Shown piece after piece: positions 20,355 to 33,305 of a stretch of 64,000 nucleotides of DNA. Position 1 is the first letter of the stretch, and each line of letters starts with the position of its first letter. Below the pieces are notes generated by a model that searched no databases, had not been told where the DNA came from, and saw only the letters and a program-made list of their open reading frames with translations. Source of the stretch: Tethya wilhelma (lineage: Eukaryota; Porifera; Demospongiae; Tethyida; Tethyidae); assembly GCA_964030475.1 (NCBI GenBank), contig CAXIPT010000001.1, forward strand, positions 22,598,776-22,662,775. The letters are read 5' to 3'. The position numbers and the translations under genes are program-made.

Positions 20355-20412
20355 TGCGCATGCGTAATGGTTCTGTTGACGTCATCATCTAGGGTGCTAC
20401 ACAACCGGAAAT
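20355..20412 (+). promoter_or_regulatory. NRF1 / CRE / ETS site cluster, candidate KANK promoter
   Basis: TGCGCATGCG (20355-20364, NRF1 type), perfect TGACGTCA (20377-20384, CRE) and ACCGGAAAT (20404-20412, ETS) occur within 58 bases. Such sets mark TATA-less promoters in animals. A good splice donor (CCGAG|GTGAGC, 20674/20675) follows, so a non-coding first exon of the KANK gene is plausible, joined to an acceptor before its ATG. The orientation and target gene are inferred. Confidence 0.4.
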
Positions 20413-21714
20413 GTAATCTACTCTAGGTTACGTTATTCATGTTTAGGGGTACGCCCATGAATAACACACTGCACTTCCCAAACATGAACCAAGAACTTCC
20501 TTGAACCATAGGGAATATAATATTATATCTATGCTTGAACATCCGTCAGTCGTCTTACAGAAGAAGTTAATTGTAAGAAGCAAAATCAAAGCCACTAATT
20601 TTCTCTCCACAAGCTGAGGTCTACAGATTCTCTCAACAACGTTTCCATCGTGCCACTCATCACAGACTGACCGAGGTGAGCACCATCAAGAAATCTAAAC
20701 TTAGCAGACTTAGCCTGTGGTCAAACTTAGCTATCTACTGTTGATCAACACTACTTGGGTGAATATAATTATGATTGGTCAGAGAGAAAAAATAAACAAA
20801 CAGATAAAATGAATTTATGTTTGTAATAGCTGAATTCTCCACAGCCTTCAGGCTTGTGTCTAGCTTTGTGTCTTAGCCTTCTCTTCCGTAAAACCCTTAG
20901 TGGTTTATGTGACAAAGGTTAAATACGTGCACACATGTTTGTGTCTGTGTCTATAAACAGGTGTGCGCTTGTATTGCTGGTTGGTAAGTTGTTTATAAAG
21001 CCATGAAAGTGTGTAATTGTGTAAGCATGTGTCCCAAAACTTCCACAGTTGTTTCAAGCTTAACAGTTTTGGAAAATTTGTTTCATTATACACATAGCCA
21101 CTGTCACAGTTTAGTGGGTATTACCATGATTATGATTATGCATATATCTCCCATTCATTTTATTTCAACTCTCCTGTCACCCTGTTGTCATGCCTGTATA
21201 GAAGATTCACCTGTCATGATTGTTGCCATAGTGTTATTGAAGCATTGAATCTGGAAAGATTCTCGTAGTGACTGTCATTTTGAGAAGACGAGTAGAATGA
21301 TAATTAATGACTGATAGTGGACTCAATGGTTCAACTTTAAGGTATCCCTTTCAGTGTGCAGTCTGTAGGACATCTTTTTATTGGCATACCACTGTATGGA
21401 TATCGTGTGCACATTTTGTATCATTGCATGTTATGCAGACAATAGGTAGAATTACGCAAATTTAGGCTATCAGCTTTCAGAAGTACATCTTATTCCAAAG
21501 TCCTGGGTTTGTATACATGTGTGCATGTATGTATTTGCCATTGCCCAGCAACCAAAATTTTATGGACTTATTGCTGGTTACTAGAAGCTGGGGTGGAGGT
21601 AACAATAGAGTAGCTAGGGGTCACAGTAAAAGGAGTCAATGGCAAATAAAATAGCTGCATGCCTTTAAGTGGGGGGCACTCAATGTAAGAGTCATACAAT
21701 CAGGGAGAAGATAG

Positions 21715-21740
21715 GTGTGTGTGTGTGTGTGTGTGTGTGT
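21715..21740. repeat. (GT)n microsatellite
   Basis: Thirteen GT units. Confidence 0.95.
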
Positions 21741-22024
21741 ACCAGCTTGCAATAAATACCAGCTCTAGACTAAACCCACTTGCCTCCCTCACACTAAGTT
21801 ATAGCTTCACTTTGAAATTCCTATTGATAGAAATGTTGCAATGACTCTTCAACCACTTTGTTGACAGTTTGTTCCATGACTTTGTTGCCCTACATTAAAA
21901 GTAAAGTTTAGACTTACCTCATGTCCAAACCAGATGTCCTCCAACTGGTAAGAGATGTTGAGCATGTCACTATGTACTCACTGTGTTCCTAGTGAGTCAA
22001 ATAGTAGTAATTGGATGAGCATAC

Positions 22025-22025
<1 letters not shown>

Positions 22026-22090
<65 letters not shown>
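22026..22090. repeat. (TG)n microsatellite
   Basis: About 32 uninterrupted TG units. Confidence 0.97.
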
Positions 22091-22091
<1 letters not shown>

Positions 22092-23882
22092 GTGTATGTA
22101 TGACCAAAGTTTTCTTCCCAATGATTATAGATAGCCATTCTCCTTGAGTGATCATGATAGTTTGCTTTTACAGCTGTTGTGGCACCTACTGTAACACGTA
22201 GTAGTCTAGCTTGAGTGTGTTGATAATACTTCCATCCATAGTGTGTCTCTGTGCACTGCTATATACATGTACATGTAGCTTGTTGCTTTACAAGTCACCT
22301 GTTATGTGTCACTACTCTCATGGGTGCACATGTATAGTACCTAAATGTAATGTTATGGCGAGTTTCAATTGGAATGAGGCGTTCATGCACAAACGTGTAC
22401 ACATGTGTACGGGTTGGCTGAAGGGTGCTTTAAAGTTACTATATAGTAGTGTTGGTGAATATTGGAAGCAAGAGGCACATTGTAAATTTGAGGAATTTCA
22501 ATCTACCTATACAATGATTTCTGAGACAAAACTTTGCTGTTTTGTACTACAGGCACATTAACTAGAACAGTTGGTTCACTGGGTTACGATTGTTCATGTA
22601 GCCCAGGCCAATCCTTTGAGGCTTAGTCTCATTAAATTAGCAGCTCCTGTTGAATAAATGGCTACTGATTAACAGACTAACCTAATCTTGCTTTCAATAG
22701 TCAATTGCATTACCTATATGTTTGGTAGTCCAGTTACAGTATATGTTCCATAGTCTACAGTAGGTGATGTATGTGTAGTATGCTTCATAACATGTACATG
22801 CAGTAGTCATGACAACATCTCGTATCTCCCATTGCAGTTGTTTGGCACTACAGCAACCATTGGTGTGTATGTCCATCTATTGCATTCACTCCCAGTCAAA
22901 GCTCTCTATGCCTGGTTTGTTTACCTTTCATCATGTTTAGCAGCAGTGTGTGTTAATGGGTGATGGGCCTGTGTGTGTTCATAGAGTTATTGGGCTTCCA
23001 TGCTAATGGGTTATTAGCACCAGTGAATGTATGACAACTGTGGCTGTGGTGTATATTGAGGCACATGTGTTCCACTAAAGGTGTCATGACATACAGTGCA
23101 TGTATGTATGGCTAACATAAGGACAATGATTGATGACACTGCAAAAAGTATATATTCTCATCCAAGAAATTGTAACAGACTACTACCTTTAAATTGTTGC
23201 TAGCCATTGAGTTGCTATCGCTGATCTATATCCTGGCAACTATCTCTAAAATATAAAGCTACATGCAAAACCTTTTAGTACATTACCTGTGGTTCTGTGC
23301 GTCAGCTCCCGGTAAACAAGGTCGGATACCATTACTGAACAGAATAACAGTTCTTGTATAACTGCTAATGAGTTGAGCTTGTATACTATGCAGTGCTATT
23401 TACTTGCCTTTTTCTTTGTATTCTGATTGTTACTGCTAGTGTTTCATAGTATGGATGCATCCTCCAAGAAGCCCACACACATTGCCACATGTTGACTTCA
23501 CATTACTGGAATGTGCATGCCAAAAAAATGCCAGCTCTAGTTGTAGCTGGCTGAGGTCATGGATCTACAACCATTGTAGTAACCTTAGAGCCATTGCCTG
23601 GCAACCCTAGTGTCTGTGTAGACTGTAGTATTTCCTGTTGGTGAGTGGCACTTAGCTTCTGCTTATATGTAGGGCAAATCTTTGTCAATTAATTTTGGAC
23701 TCACTTTAGATCATGAAACATTGTAATCAGAACATGAATATAATTGATTATGGCATGTGTTTTTGTTGTCAAAGTGATCAACTGTGTGCTACACCCTGTT
23801 GCAGAGTGCTTCAGTGGCAAAGTACAAACATAGTTAGTCAAAGCACTGTGCTATATCGTAATAATGTACTTCTTTCATCCAT

Positions 23883-23883
<1 letters not shown>

Positions 23884-23945
<62 letters not shown>
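23884..23945. repeat. (CA)n microsatellite next to KANK start
   Basis: About 31 CA units ending ~47 bases before the KANK ATG; it runs into the probable splice acceptor. Confidence 0.97.
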
Positions 23946-23946
<1 letters not shown>

Positions 23947-23992
23947 CCCTATAGCCCCCTAAACCATCACTACTTGCACCATCACCACCACA

Positions 23993-26900
23993 ATGAGTGC
24001 TGACCACCTGCTCTCCAACGGTGACAGCACGGACCCCACAATGATCCAGACCTTCAACAGCTCCCCTAAGTCCTACCGTACTGCTGACAGCCCGTCTCGA
24101 TCGGGGAACAGACAGCACAGAAAGATTGTCGTAGTGGGGCAGACCATGGTCACGGCACCCAACCTCACTGTATCGCCAGAGACCCCTCGAGAGACGGGGG
24201 AGAAAACCCGGAGGAGGTCACTCTCGGGTAGGACACCAACGAGGGAGGAGATGAGCACCCTCTCTGTGGACCGCCCCCGTCGTTTCAGCACTGATTCAAA
24301 CAGCCACCCCCTGCTCTCACCTCCGGACAGTGTGAGGAGCAGCTGCAGCTCTTTAGTGGAGACTGCATCGAGTGTTTCGAGTGTCGTCATTGCACCATCC
24401 TCAGAGGAGAGGATCTTGGATGAGCTGAAGAGACAGATTGCTTGCAGTGCAACTAGGATACGACAGCTCGAAGAGGAAATTCAGGTCATACCAAAGTTGA
24501 AAGGTCGGATCGATGAGCTGGAGAGAGAGAGGGGTAAGCTGTCCAATGATATTCTCGACAATCAAGAGATCATTCATTCAATGAAGCAACGTGTTACCAT
24601 GCTTCACGAGCAGAACAGTCAACTGGCAAAGGTCACACAGTCCTCTAAATCTGGTGGCTCTTCAGAGATTCTAAGAATACGAAATGCACTCGTTGCTAGT
24701 CTTGCACAACTGAAGCAGTTTGGTGAACAGGTAGAAGCGATTCCTGCCCTGAAGTCTCAGCTGAGATCACTCACAGAGGAGAACTCCCGCCTCGCTGATG
24801 CCGCCTCAAGACTGCCTAAAGGTGTGAAACCTTCTGACTATCAAACGTTGTGTGATGAGAACAAAGAACTGAAAGAGACAAATGAGAAATTGATCGGAGA
24901 AACTAGGGCAGTACGTGAGGCCCTCTCTACTGTGACATCTTCAACAGATGAGCTCAGGAGAAAAATGGAAGCTTATGAAAACTCAAAGTCACTTAAAATT
25001 CCCTTACAAGAGAGGATAAAACGTCTCGAGAAGGAAAAGGATGGGCTCTATCAAGAAATAATTGACCTTAAATTCCAACAGAGGGCAACTCTAGACATTG
25101 ATACGGCTCATCTGAGCAAGGAGGTGGCAGAGCTGCATAAGACCAATAGCCAGTTACGTACTAGGATCGAACGAATGAAGATTGAATCAAAGAAACAAAA
25201 AGAACAGTTTGTGGTGAAACTCTTTGAACTGGAAACTCTCAATGTTCGAACACAAAAGTACGATGTTGAGAAACGATTATTGGATATCGAGCAAGCCCAT
25301 GTAGAATCAGAACAACGTCGATCAGCCAACCCATCACCAGAACTGGTGGAGTCTTTGACAGACAGTTCAATGGACGAGAGCATGAGTGGAGCACCTCCGG
25401 AGTCCAAAATACAATTCCTTAAACTCCAACAACTCAGAGTGCATGGTCAGCAGTCTCGTAATCTTATGCAGACACTTCTCTTGGAGAAAGAAGAACTGGA
25501 GAAAACTGTCCATGAGTTAAATGCAAGACTTGAAGAGAATTCTGTCAGCAAGTTGGAAAAGAAATATTCTGAGGCTGAAAGTAAGCTTCTTCTTGCTCGT
25601 GAGAAGATTGTAAGTCTAGAAACTGAGCTGGAATCAGCTGTACACTCTGATTCCAGATATCAGGAACTGTCTTCTGAGAACAAAGCTCTTAGAAATCAAC
25701 TCTCACAGCTTGAAACTGCTCAGAAGCACATCACTAATCTAGCAGAGGCTCAAAAACAAGTAGAGGAACACCGAAAAGATCACGAGACCTTGGTGAGGAA
25801 TCTCAAGAAAGCCCAAGATGATAAACGAAAAGGAGACAAACGTTACAAAGAAAGTAGAGAGAGACTTCGAACACTAGCGAGGGAGCTAGCAGGATCAGTA
25901 GAGTTGTTGAAGAATTACCAAACTCGTTGTGCTGAGCTTCAGGCAGAGCTGGAAAGATCTAAGGAAGAGATACAGACTTTAAGAAGTAGTTCGGCTACAA
26001 TGAAGGCCCAGCTGGAACTCACTCAAGTCGAAAAGGATTCCAATGCTTCTAATGCTCCTGAGGAAGTCAAAGCATCACAAAGAGTTGTTTCGGATGAGAA
26101 ATTAGTACAGCAGAAAACTGAGGAGGCGTCAGTGAATTTAAAGACTCAAATAACTCAACTGGAAGAGGAGAGAAATCGATTAAAATCTGAGTTTGAAAAC
26201 CTTTCAAGATCACTGTCAGAACTTACTGAAACTAAATCCTCACTAGAGAAACAGCTAGCCACACAATCAACGGAAATAGAGTCACTAGTCACTGTGAAAA
26301 ACACCTTATCTACTGAAAAAGAAAAACTCAACAAGCAGCTAGAGACAATATCAGAAGAGTGTACCTCGTTGAAAAAACAGGCTTCAGATCTAAAGAGTCA
26401 AGGTGAACAAAGTCAACGAGAAGAGAGAAAGGCTACTGAGAAGTTGAAAGTGGTTTACTCTGATTTGGACAAGGCTGAAGAAGAACTGGAGAAGATAGTG
26501 ACAGAACGTCAAGCCCTCACAGAGAAAGTGGATGCTTTGACAAAACAATTATCAACTTTTGAAGGTACAAATAGTGATAAGGACCATGAGATCACCAGGC
26601 TGTTAGCAGAACTGGAGAATTCCCAAAAGAGTTTGAAAGAATCTCAGGCAATAACTGATGACAGTCTTCAGAAGTACGACTGTGAACGTGTCGCCAGGGA
26701 AGAGGCTGAGAAGACACTGAGAGATCTCAAGGAAGGAGATATGAGCATGCTCAGTTCACAGGTGACTCTCATAACTAAAGAGAAAAGTGAGCTAACTGTT
26801 AAACTTGGTGAGTGTGAAGAAAAGATAAGTGAGCTTGAACGAGCTCTGAAAGCCAAAGACACAGAAACAGAATCACTGCTGAAGTCAGCAAAAGAAGCAA

Positions 26901-28761
26901 GTGAGACTCAGTCCTTGCTTACCTCTTCCCAACAATCAGTGAAAGACCTACAAAACAAACTCAATGAGCTCAGCGTACGCTACAGTGAGGTAGAATCAAG
27001 CTGTAAAGCTGCTCAAGATTCCCTCCAAGTTCGGGAAATTGAGCTCAAGACTCAAAGAGAAGAGACTTCAAGACTAGCTCAGTCAATTAAGGACCAAGAA
27101 GCATCTGCTCAGAGAGAACTGGATAGTGCAAGAAAAGAGATTGAAGCGCTAAGAGTTCAAGTGGACACGACAGATTCAGCATCAACTGTAGTCACTCAAC
27201 TGGAGAGCAAACTTCAGGCTCAAAGTGAGGAGCTACTCAAGATAGGTAAGGATCATCAAAGGTACAAGCTAGAGTCTGAACAACACAGAGTACAATCACA
27301 AAAGCTTGCAGACGAAGCAGAAGGCTACAAGGCCATGATCAAGAGTCTTCAGAGGCAATTAGATCAAGCAGAGACTAGAGAAATTGAACATGAACAACTG
27401 AGACAAAAAATCCGCCTACTGGAGAAGTCCCTGGGAGACTCCTCCCACGACAACAAGGCTCTCCTCACCATGCTACACGAGACGGTGAAGGAGTTACCAG
27501 GACTGTCCAGTGAGTCGAACCGATTGTTGCAAGATGAGAATCACAAACTTGAAGAGCAGGTATCAGTCTTGAGTCAATGGAATGACAAACAACGACAGCA
27601 GATTGAAGACCTTGAGATGAGAGTGGATAAACTGGAGGATGAAAAACACGACCTACTAGTGGACATCATGGCCAAGGACAGTTGTGTCCAAGAGAACCTC
27701 CAGCTGAAGAGAGAGCTGAAGGAAGTTGAAATGGAGGTGAACACGCTACGTAGGCAAGTGCGGGCTGACATCCAAGAGGAGCTCCACATGAAAGTTGAAA
27801 CTCAGACCCAACTGCTGACCATGTTCAACCAACACAACACCCTACTTCAAGGACAAGTGGAGAATCTACAGGGACAGGTGCGAGATCTCGGAGGGACTTT
27901 GGAACGAGACAAACCTGTTTCTCCTCCCCCCATGCCGGATATTGCTCTAGCCCTACCGACGGGAGAGGAGATGAGACAGAGGAGCATGTCCGATCTAGGA
28001 CGTGAGAACACCATCTTGAAGCAGAGAATCTCTCAGCTGGAGGGAGAGATGACCAAGCTACACGGCATCTCTGCCACTGTGAGGAGAAGGAGTTCAACCT
28101 TGAGAGCCATCACGTCTGTTCCAGTTGGTGTAATTAATGAAGAACTCCAAGTCAAGTAAGCCTGCATAATACGTGCATGTTGTTCAGATGCATATGTACA
28201 GTATAGTAATGTACTGGGAGAGTCTTATACCAGACGTGTAGTAATTGTGTTAGAGTACAAAGTATGATGCACTGCCAGTTAAATCTGCCTATGTGGCAAA
28301 ATGAAATATAACTAGCAGAATTGTTTTCAACCCATCAAATATAACCTATCCTGTGCTTGCCACTTATTCTAGTACTCTCATTTCTGACCTCAGTGTACCC
28401 CCTGAGATGTTGCTTCCTTGTTCCCTACTGGCTGACCACCTAGCGAGCAACAACTCCCTACAAGGCACAGCTCCTGTAAGTTCATAAGGTGACGCATATA
28501 ATTATATATGTATTTAGATTGTAGCATTTTACTGGGTATTAAGTTTCGAAATAGAGCATTCGGACATTGTCAATCCTTTGCTTTCTGCCCTACAAAGCAC
28601 AAATACTGTTGTTCATGTTAGTCATTAGTGAAGTGGTTTGTGCTTACTACACCTGGTGTGGTGAAGTGGCTGGTAGTGTAAGGTTACCAACTTAATGGTA
28701 TTCATGCTAGTTTGTTTTTACATGAACTAATTTTAGCATATTTTTACCTACAAAAATAGTC

Positions 28762-28810
<49 letters not shown>

Positions 28811-29947
28811 CCTTCAGCAAGCCTGGTTGGAGACAGTGAGTGGGGAGTGGTTTGCTTGCATGAGTCAGAAGACCCTCTCTCCAGCCTGTGCTCAGTGCTA
28901 CATCAGTACCATCTCAAGACTCTCACACCCACTCTTGGATGTGGTCATCAACCTCCAAGATGAGAAGGTAAGGAATGGTAAACCTACTATACTGATGAGT
29001 AGTCATCAATGCTCTTCCTCTACTCACACACAGGGCAATACAGCTCTCCACTATGCTCTAGCTAATGGCAACTTTCCAGTGGTGACACAGTTTGTTAGAC
29101 TGCGTCGCTGTAATTGTACTCTGAAGAATCATGTAAGTCAGCACTCTGAACAATATCACTAGCTGTAACTTTAGGGTATTTATGTAAAAAGATGGCTATG
29201 GGGAAGTTAATGTTGGCTCCACTTACTAACACAGAGAAACATGGCTTTAGTAGAGGTCAACTGTAATAACATTAAAGAACAATGTCATGTATGTAGCTAA
29301 TTGACAAGCCAGCCAAGAACTAAGTGGTAGAACCTTAATGAATAACATCTGTCAGTAGTTGAAGCCACTCCAAGCAACATACACCACTGCATGCATAATT
29401 TAACAGTATAATAGTGTGTAGGTGACCAGACATGTATTAGAAGAGTGATTGTGTTAGAGTACAAAGTTTCATGCAGCTAAATCTGCCTATGTGGCAAAAT
29501 GAAATAAAACTAGCAGAATTGTTTTCAACCGATCAAATATAACCATATCCTGTGCTTGCCACTTATTCTAGTACTCTCATTTCTGACCTCAGTGTACCCC
29601 CTGAGATGTTGCTTCCTTGTTCCCTGCTGGCTGACCACCTAGCGAGCAACAACTCCCTACAAGGCACAGCTCCTGTAAGTTCATAAGGTGACGCATATAT
29701 ATATGTATTTAGATTGTAGCATTTTACTGGGTATTAAGTTTCGAAATAGAGCATTCGGACATTGTCAATCCTTTGCTTTCTGCCCTATAAAGCACAAATA
29801 CTGTTGTTCATTAGTGAAGTGGTTTGTGCTTACTACACCTGGTGTGGTGAAGTGGCTGGTAGTGTAAGGTTACCAACTTAATGGTATTCATGCTAGTTTG
29901 TTTTTACATGAACTAATTTTAGCATATTTTTACCTACAAAAATAGTC

Positions 29948-30000
<53 letters not shown>

Positions 30001-31803
30001 CCCCTTCAGCAAGCCTGGTTGGAGACAGTGAGTGGGGAGTGGTTTGCTTGCATGAGTCAGAAGACCCTCTCTCCAGCCTGTGCTCAGTGCTACATTAGTA
30101 CCATCTCAAGACTCTCACACCCACTCTTGGATGTGGTCATCAACCTCCAAGATGAGAAGGTAAGGAATGGTAAACCTACTATACTGATGAGTAGTCATCA
30201 ATGCTCTTCCTCTACTCACACACAGGGCAATACAGCTCTCCACTATGCTCTAGCTAATGGCAACTTTCCAGTGGTGACACAGTTTGTTAGACTGCGTCGC
30301 TGTAATTGTACTCTGAAGAATCATGTAAGTCAGCACTCTGAACAATATCACTAGTTGTAACTTTAGGGTTTTTATGTAAAAAGATGGCTATGGGGAAGTT
30401 AATGTTGGCTCCACTTACTAACACAGAGAAACATGGCTTTAGTAGAGGTCAACTGTAATATCATTAAAGAACAATGTCATGTATGTAGCTAATTGACAAG
30501 CCAGCCAAGAACTAAGTGGGAGAACCTTAATGAATAACATCTGTCAGTAATTGAAGCCACTCCAAGCAACATACACCACTGCATGCATAATTTGTCAAGT
30601 GACCTCTGCTAGACCCATAACTTACACCATTTCTCTAATTACAATACCCTTTGGTTTCCATAATCAAAAGAATCCCATGCTGCTTTTTTGCGGCCCTGGG
30701 TACAGTTCCATAACTATGTGGAGAGCACTAGGAGGGCTTCCCCCTGAACATTATGGAGTATAGTGTTTCTACCCCCTCTCTCTTTCTCCCCCTCCAGGCT
30801 GGCTACAATGCTCTCATGTTGGCAGCAGCTCACAGTGTTGATGTGGGTGATCACCAAACCACTCTCCATCACGTCATTGAGAGAGGAGGGATCAATTCCA
30901 CTGCTGAGAAGGTAACTCCTTGATAGAATATTGAATGAGAAAAAGTGTTGTAGAACAGGGTTAACTTTTGGACGATAAGACATGCCCCAACAGGTACCCC
31001 ATTTGCCCTCCTTATTATAGAGTATGACATCTACTGTACATTTAGATCATGGATTTGTCCTGTCTTAAAGCAACTTACCTAGATAGACCAAAAACTACAA
31101 AATATAATTTGTAACATCAGTTGAGAGGATGAAGGACAGGATTGGCCAGGACAATATTATACGCATGTTTAATGGTGCCTTAGCTTTGTATGCAAGTCTT
31201 GTGCTCATGTTGTGTGTCCATGTGTACTGTAGGATCAACGGACAGCTCTCATGTTGGCCTCCAGTAGTGGTAGCCCAGAGTTGGTTAGGATCTTCATGGA
31301 CAAGGGAGCTGACATCAATGCTAGAGATAAGGTATGGTACTAACACATCAACACATGCATTGAATCTTGAATCTTAATGATACACACTCCCATGTTCTAT
31401 ACTCTGCATGTGCATTATACTGATTGAAAAAAGTAGTAGTAACCGTTGTTACCTTTATGCCATTCTTCTGATCTGTTCACTTCTTGTAGGATGGATCGAC
31501 TGCACTCATGTTTGCAGCTCAGAATGGTCACATGGATATTGTTAGGATTCTGCTTGGCTCGCCTCGCTGCAGTTCAGGCCTCAAAGACAATGTACGTTCA
31601 ATTCCTAACTAATATACTACCTGTTACCATGACAACCTATATATGTATTACCTGTTGCCATGACAACCTACTACCCCTAATGGTGTATGTAATACTGATT
31701 GTCACAGGATGGTTCAACAGCACAAGACATTGCCAAGGACTCAGGCTACCTAGAGATTGCATCTCTCATTAACAAACATTCAAAATCAAAAGGAAAAAGA
31801 TAG
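23993..31803 (+). CDS. KANK: KANK-family coiled-coil and ankyrin-repeat protein
   Basis: Exons with matching phases: 23993-28155, 28373-28475, 28818-28967, 29034-29132, 30798-30911, 31233-31331, 31490-31591, 31708-31803; ~1641 aa if one duplicated cassette is used. KANK proteins organise the cortical belt round integrin adhesions through talin, liprin and kinesin. The ankyrin part is diagnostic: VSGEWFACMSQK, INLQDEK|GNTALHYALANGNF, then AGYNALMLAAAH, DQRTALMLASSSG, DGSTALMFAAQNG and DGSTAQDIA, nearly one repeat per exon. The N-terminal 140 residues are Ser/Arg-rich and disordered. Residues 152-183 and 231-268 hold the KANK coiled-coil pattern (..LKQFGEQVEAIPALKSQL). The remaining ~1000 residues are continuous heptad coiled coil, unlike the largely disordered middle of vertebrate KANKs. 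No KN (talin-binding) motif is visible. Confidence 0.85.
28237..29401 (+). repeat. KANK exon cassette, tandem unit 1
   Basis: Holds exons 28373-28475, 28818-28967 and 29034-29132. It is ~98% alike to 29447-30593; differences are small indels, (CT)n length and rare substitutions such as tacatc/tacatt. Confidence 0.93.
28764..28807. repeat. (CT)n tract in KANK splice acceptor, unit 1
   Basis: Twenty-two CT units ending ten bases before the exon; they form the polypyrimidine tract. The unit 2 counterpart at 29950-29996 has a different length. Confidence 0.93.
29447..30593 (+). repeat. KANK exon cassette, tandem unit 2
   Basis: Repeats the three exons at 29572-29674, 30010-30159 and 30226-30324 with identical protein. 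The first exon needs phase 2, but the preceding exon of unit 1 ends in phase 0; joining them meets a stop within five codons. Only one cassette, or unit 1 joined straight to the second exon of unit 2, gives an open protein. Confidence 0.93.
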
Positions 31804-31922
31804 CAGTAAGTCTTGGTCTTCAGCAAACACTTAACAATTATTAGCCATGTGTGTTCCAGCCTTTGTGGACTACTTTATTAAGGTTATGGGGTACATTCTG
31901 TTATGGACATTTAATGAGCAAG

Positions 31923-31928
31923 AATAAA
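31923..31928 (+). terminator. Candidate poly(A) signal of KANK
   Basis: AATAAA, 120 bases after the stop codon at 31801-31803. Confidence 0.45.
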
Positions 31929-32198
31929 AAGTTTCTTTTTGGCAAATATTTTCCTACCAAATTTTAAACAACAACTTGGACAGTTATTCTTTTTAACTTT
32001 CAGGGCTAAACAGCAAAAAGACAACCTCAGCATGCTTACTACACTCAGAGATACCAACATAAAAGAGTAGCCAAAATTTTTTGACATCAGTTCATTCAAA
32101 GAGGCAATGTTCCAGATTGAGTATGGAAACGTTTGACGCTTGTTTCAAACTCTCTGCAGGGCCTGACCTATTCGGTTGACTTCTCTTTTTTTTTACCC

Positions 32199-32744
32199 TA
32201 TAAAAAATGGTAGCTCAAACTTACTTCTTGTCGTGATTCTGCAGCAAAAGCAAAGACAAAAGCTGCCGTTTCCTCTGTCGTTGAACGTGCTGTCAAAATT
32301 TCTTTTGATCTGGCCTTGTCCACATGCATTCCGGTTAAAAAGAGCTACTTTTAATGGTCGGACGCGGAATACACTTGTACCGTTTGGAAAAAAACTGAAC
32401 CTAAAAAATCATGCCAAGATTTTTGCACAACTTGTGGTTTGCTCTGCAGTAGAATATCTATGCATGCTCTAACATATTCATGAGTAAATGTAGCCCATAA
32501 CCTTAATTAACCACACAACTTGTAACACCATGATTTTCAGTTTTTTCCAAAGTATTCAGTGTGTGAATGTTAAAAGTTGCTCTTTTAACCGCTAAAACTT
32601 GCTTTTTCAACTAATGTATGTGGGCAGGGCTAGATCTAAAAGAAATTTGACAGCATGTTCAACAACAGAGAAACAACAACTTTTGTCTTTGCTTTTGCTG
32701 CAGAATCACGACAAGAAGTAAGTTTGAGCTACCATTTTTTTATA
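32199..32744. mobile_element. Foldback element with ~115-bp inverted arms
   Basis: The left arm (from aaaaaatggtagctcaaac, ~32203-32320) returns inverted at ~32632-32744, ~90% alike, including 'cgtgattctgcagcaaaagc'. The ~310-base centre has no ORF of note. Confidence 0.8.
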
Positions 32745-32887
32745 ATATAAGAAAGAGAAGCAATTGCATAATTATGCCAGCCAACATTTTGTGGTTTGCT
32801 CTGCACTAAAATTACTACCCATGTCATTAACATATTCATGAGCAAAGGTAGCCCATAACCTTAATTAACCACACAACTTGTAACACC
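32427..32887. repeat. Direct repeat pair, ~100 bp, 32427-32530 and 32787-32887
   Basis: Both begin with ttgtggtttgctctgca and end in ttaaccacacaacttgtaacacc. They flank the right arm of the foldback element. Confidence 0.8.
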
Positions 32888-33305
32888 TGGCATATTCATG
32901 TGCCCTACTAGTGAGGCAAGGTACTGGCATGTAAGGTCACCTTATGTGATGTAATATTAGATCTGTGCATTGTTCTGACTGCATACAGTAAAAATTATTG
33001 TATCACCTGATATGCTCCTCTCCCTTTTAGTTTCAGGTCTATTACCCCATGCAGTGACAATCAAATCACCTAATTACTGTATTGGATCATATAGTATTAT
33101 AACTTAATTTGACTCTTTCTTTTCTCATCCCTTTTGGTGACCACACACTAGCTGGCTAGCTGTATGTCATGGATAATAATAATAATTATAATAATAATAA
33201 TAATAAATTTTGTTCTTGTGTTCGATATTATTGTTAATAATAAATATGATTCATCATCATTAATTTAACTTTGAGTTCAAATGTCTTCTTCAAAAAAGTT
33301 GTAAT
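32888..33305. other. Spacer between KANK and the desaturase 3' ends
   Basis: Two genes converge here. It contains an (AAT)n-rich patch at 33175-33245 and no coding sequence. Confidence 0.5.

Larger units (their letters stand above)
20413..23992 (+). other. Putative 5' UTR exon and long first intron of KANK
   Basis: Long AT-rich stretch with no supported coding exon, several TG/CA microsatellites, and a possible acceptor (cacacacag|ccctatag) about 45 bases before the KANK ATG. A short N-terminal KN-motif exon could lie here, but I could not find one. Confidence 0.4.

Noticed and set aside
23884..24003. His/Thr-repeat peptide read through the (CA)n tract
   Set aside because: Artefact of the microsatellite; the KANK frame starts at 23993.
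28237..30593. Two separate ankyrin genes
   Set aside because: The units are ~98% alike including introns and have no separate starts or ends; they are one duplicated cassette.
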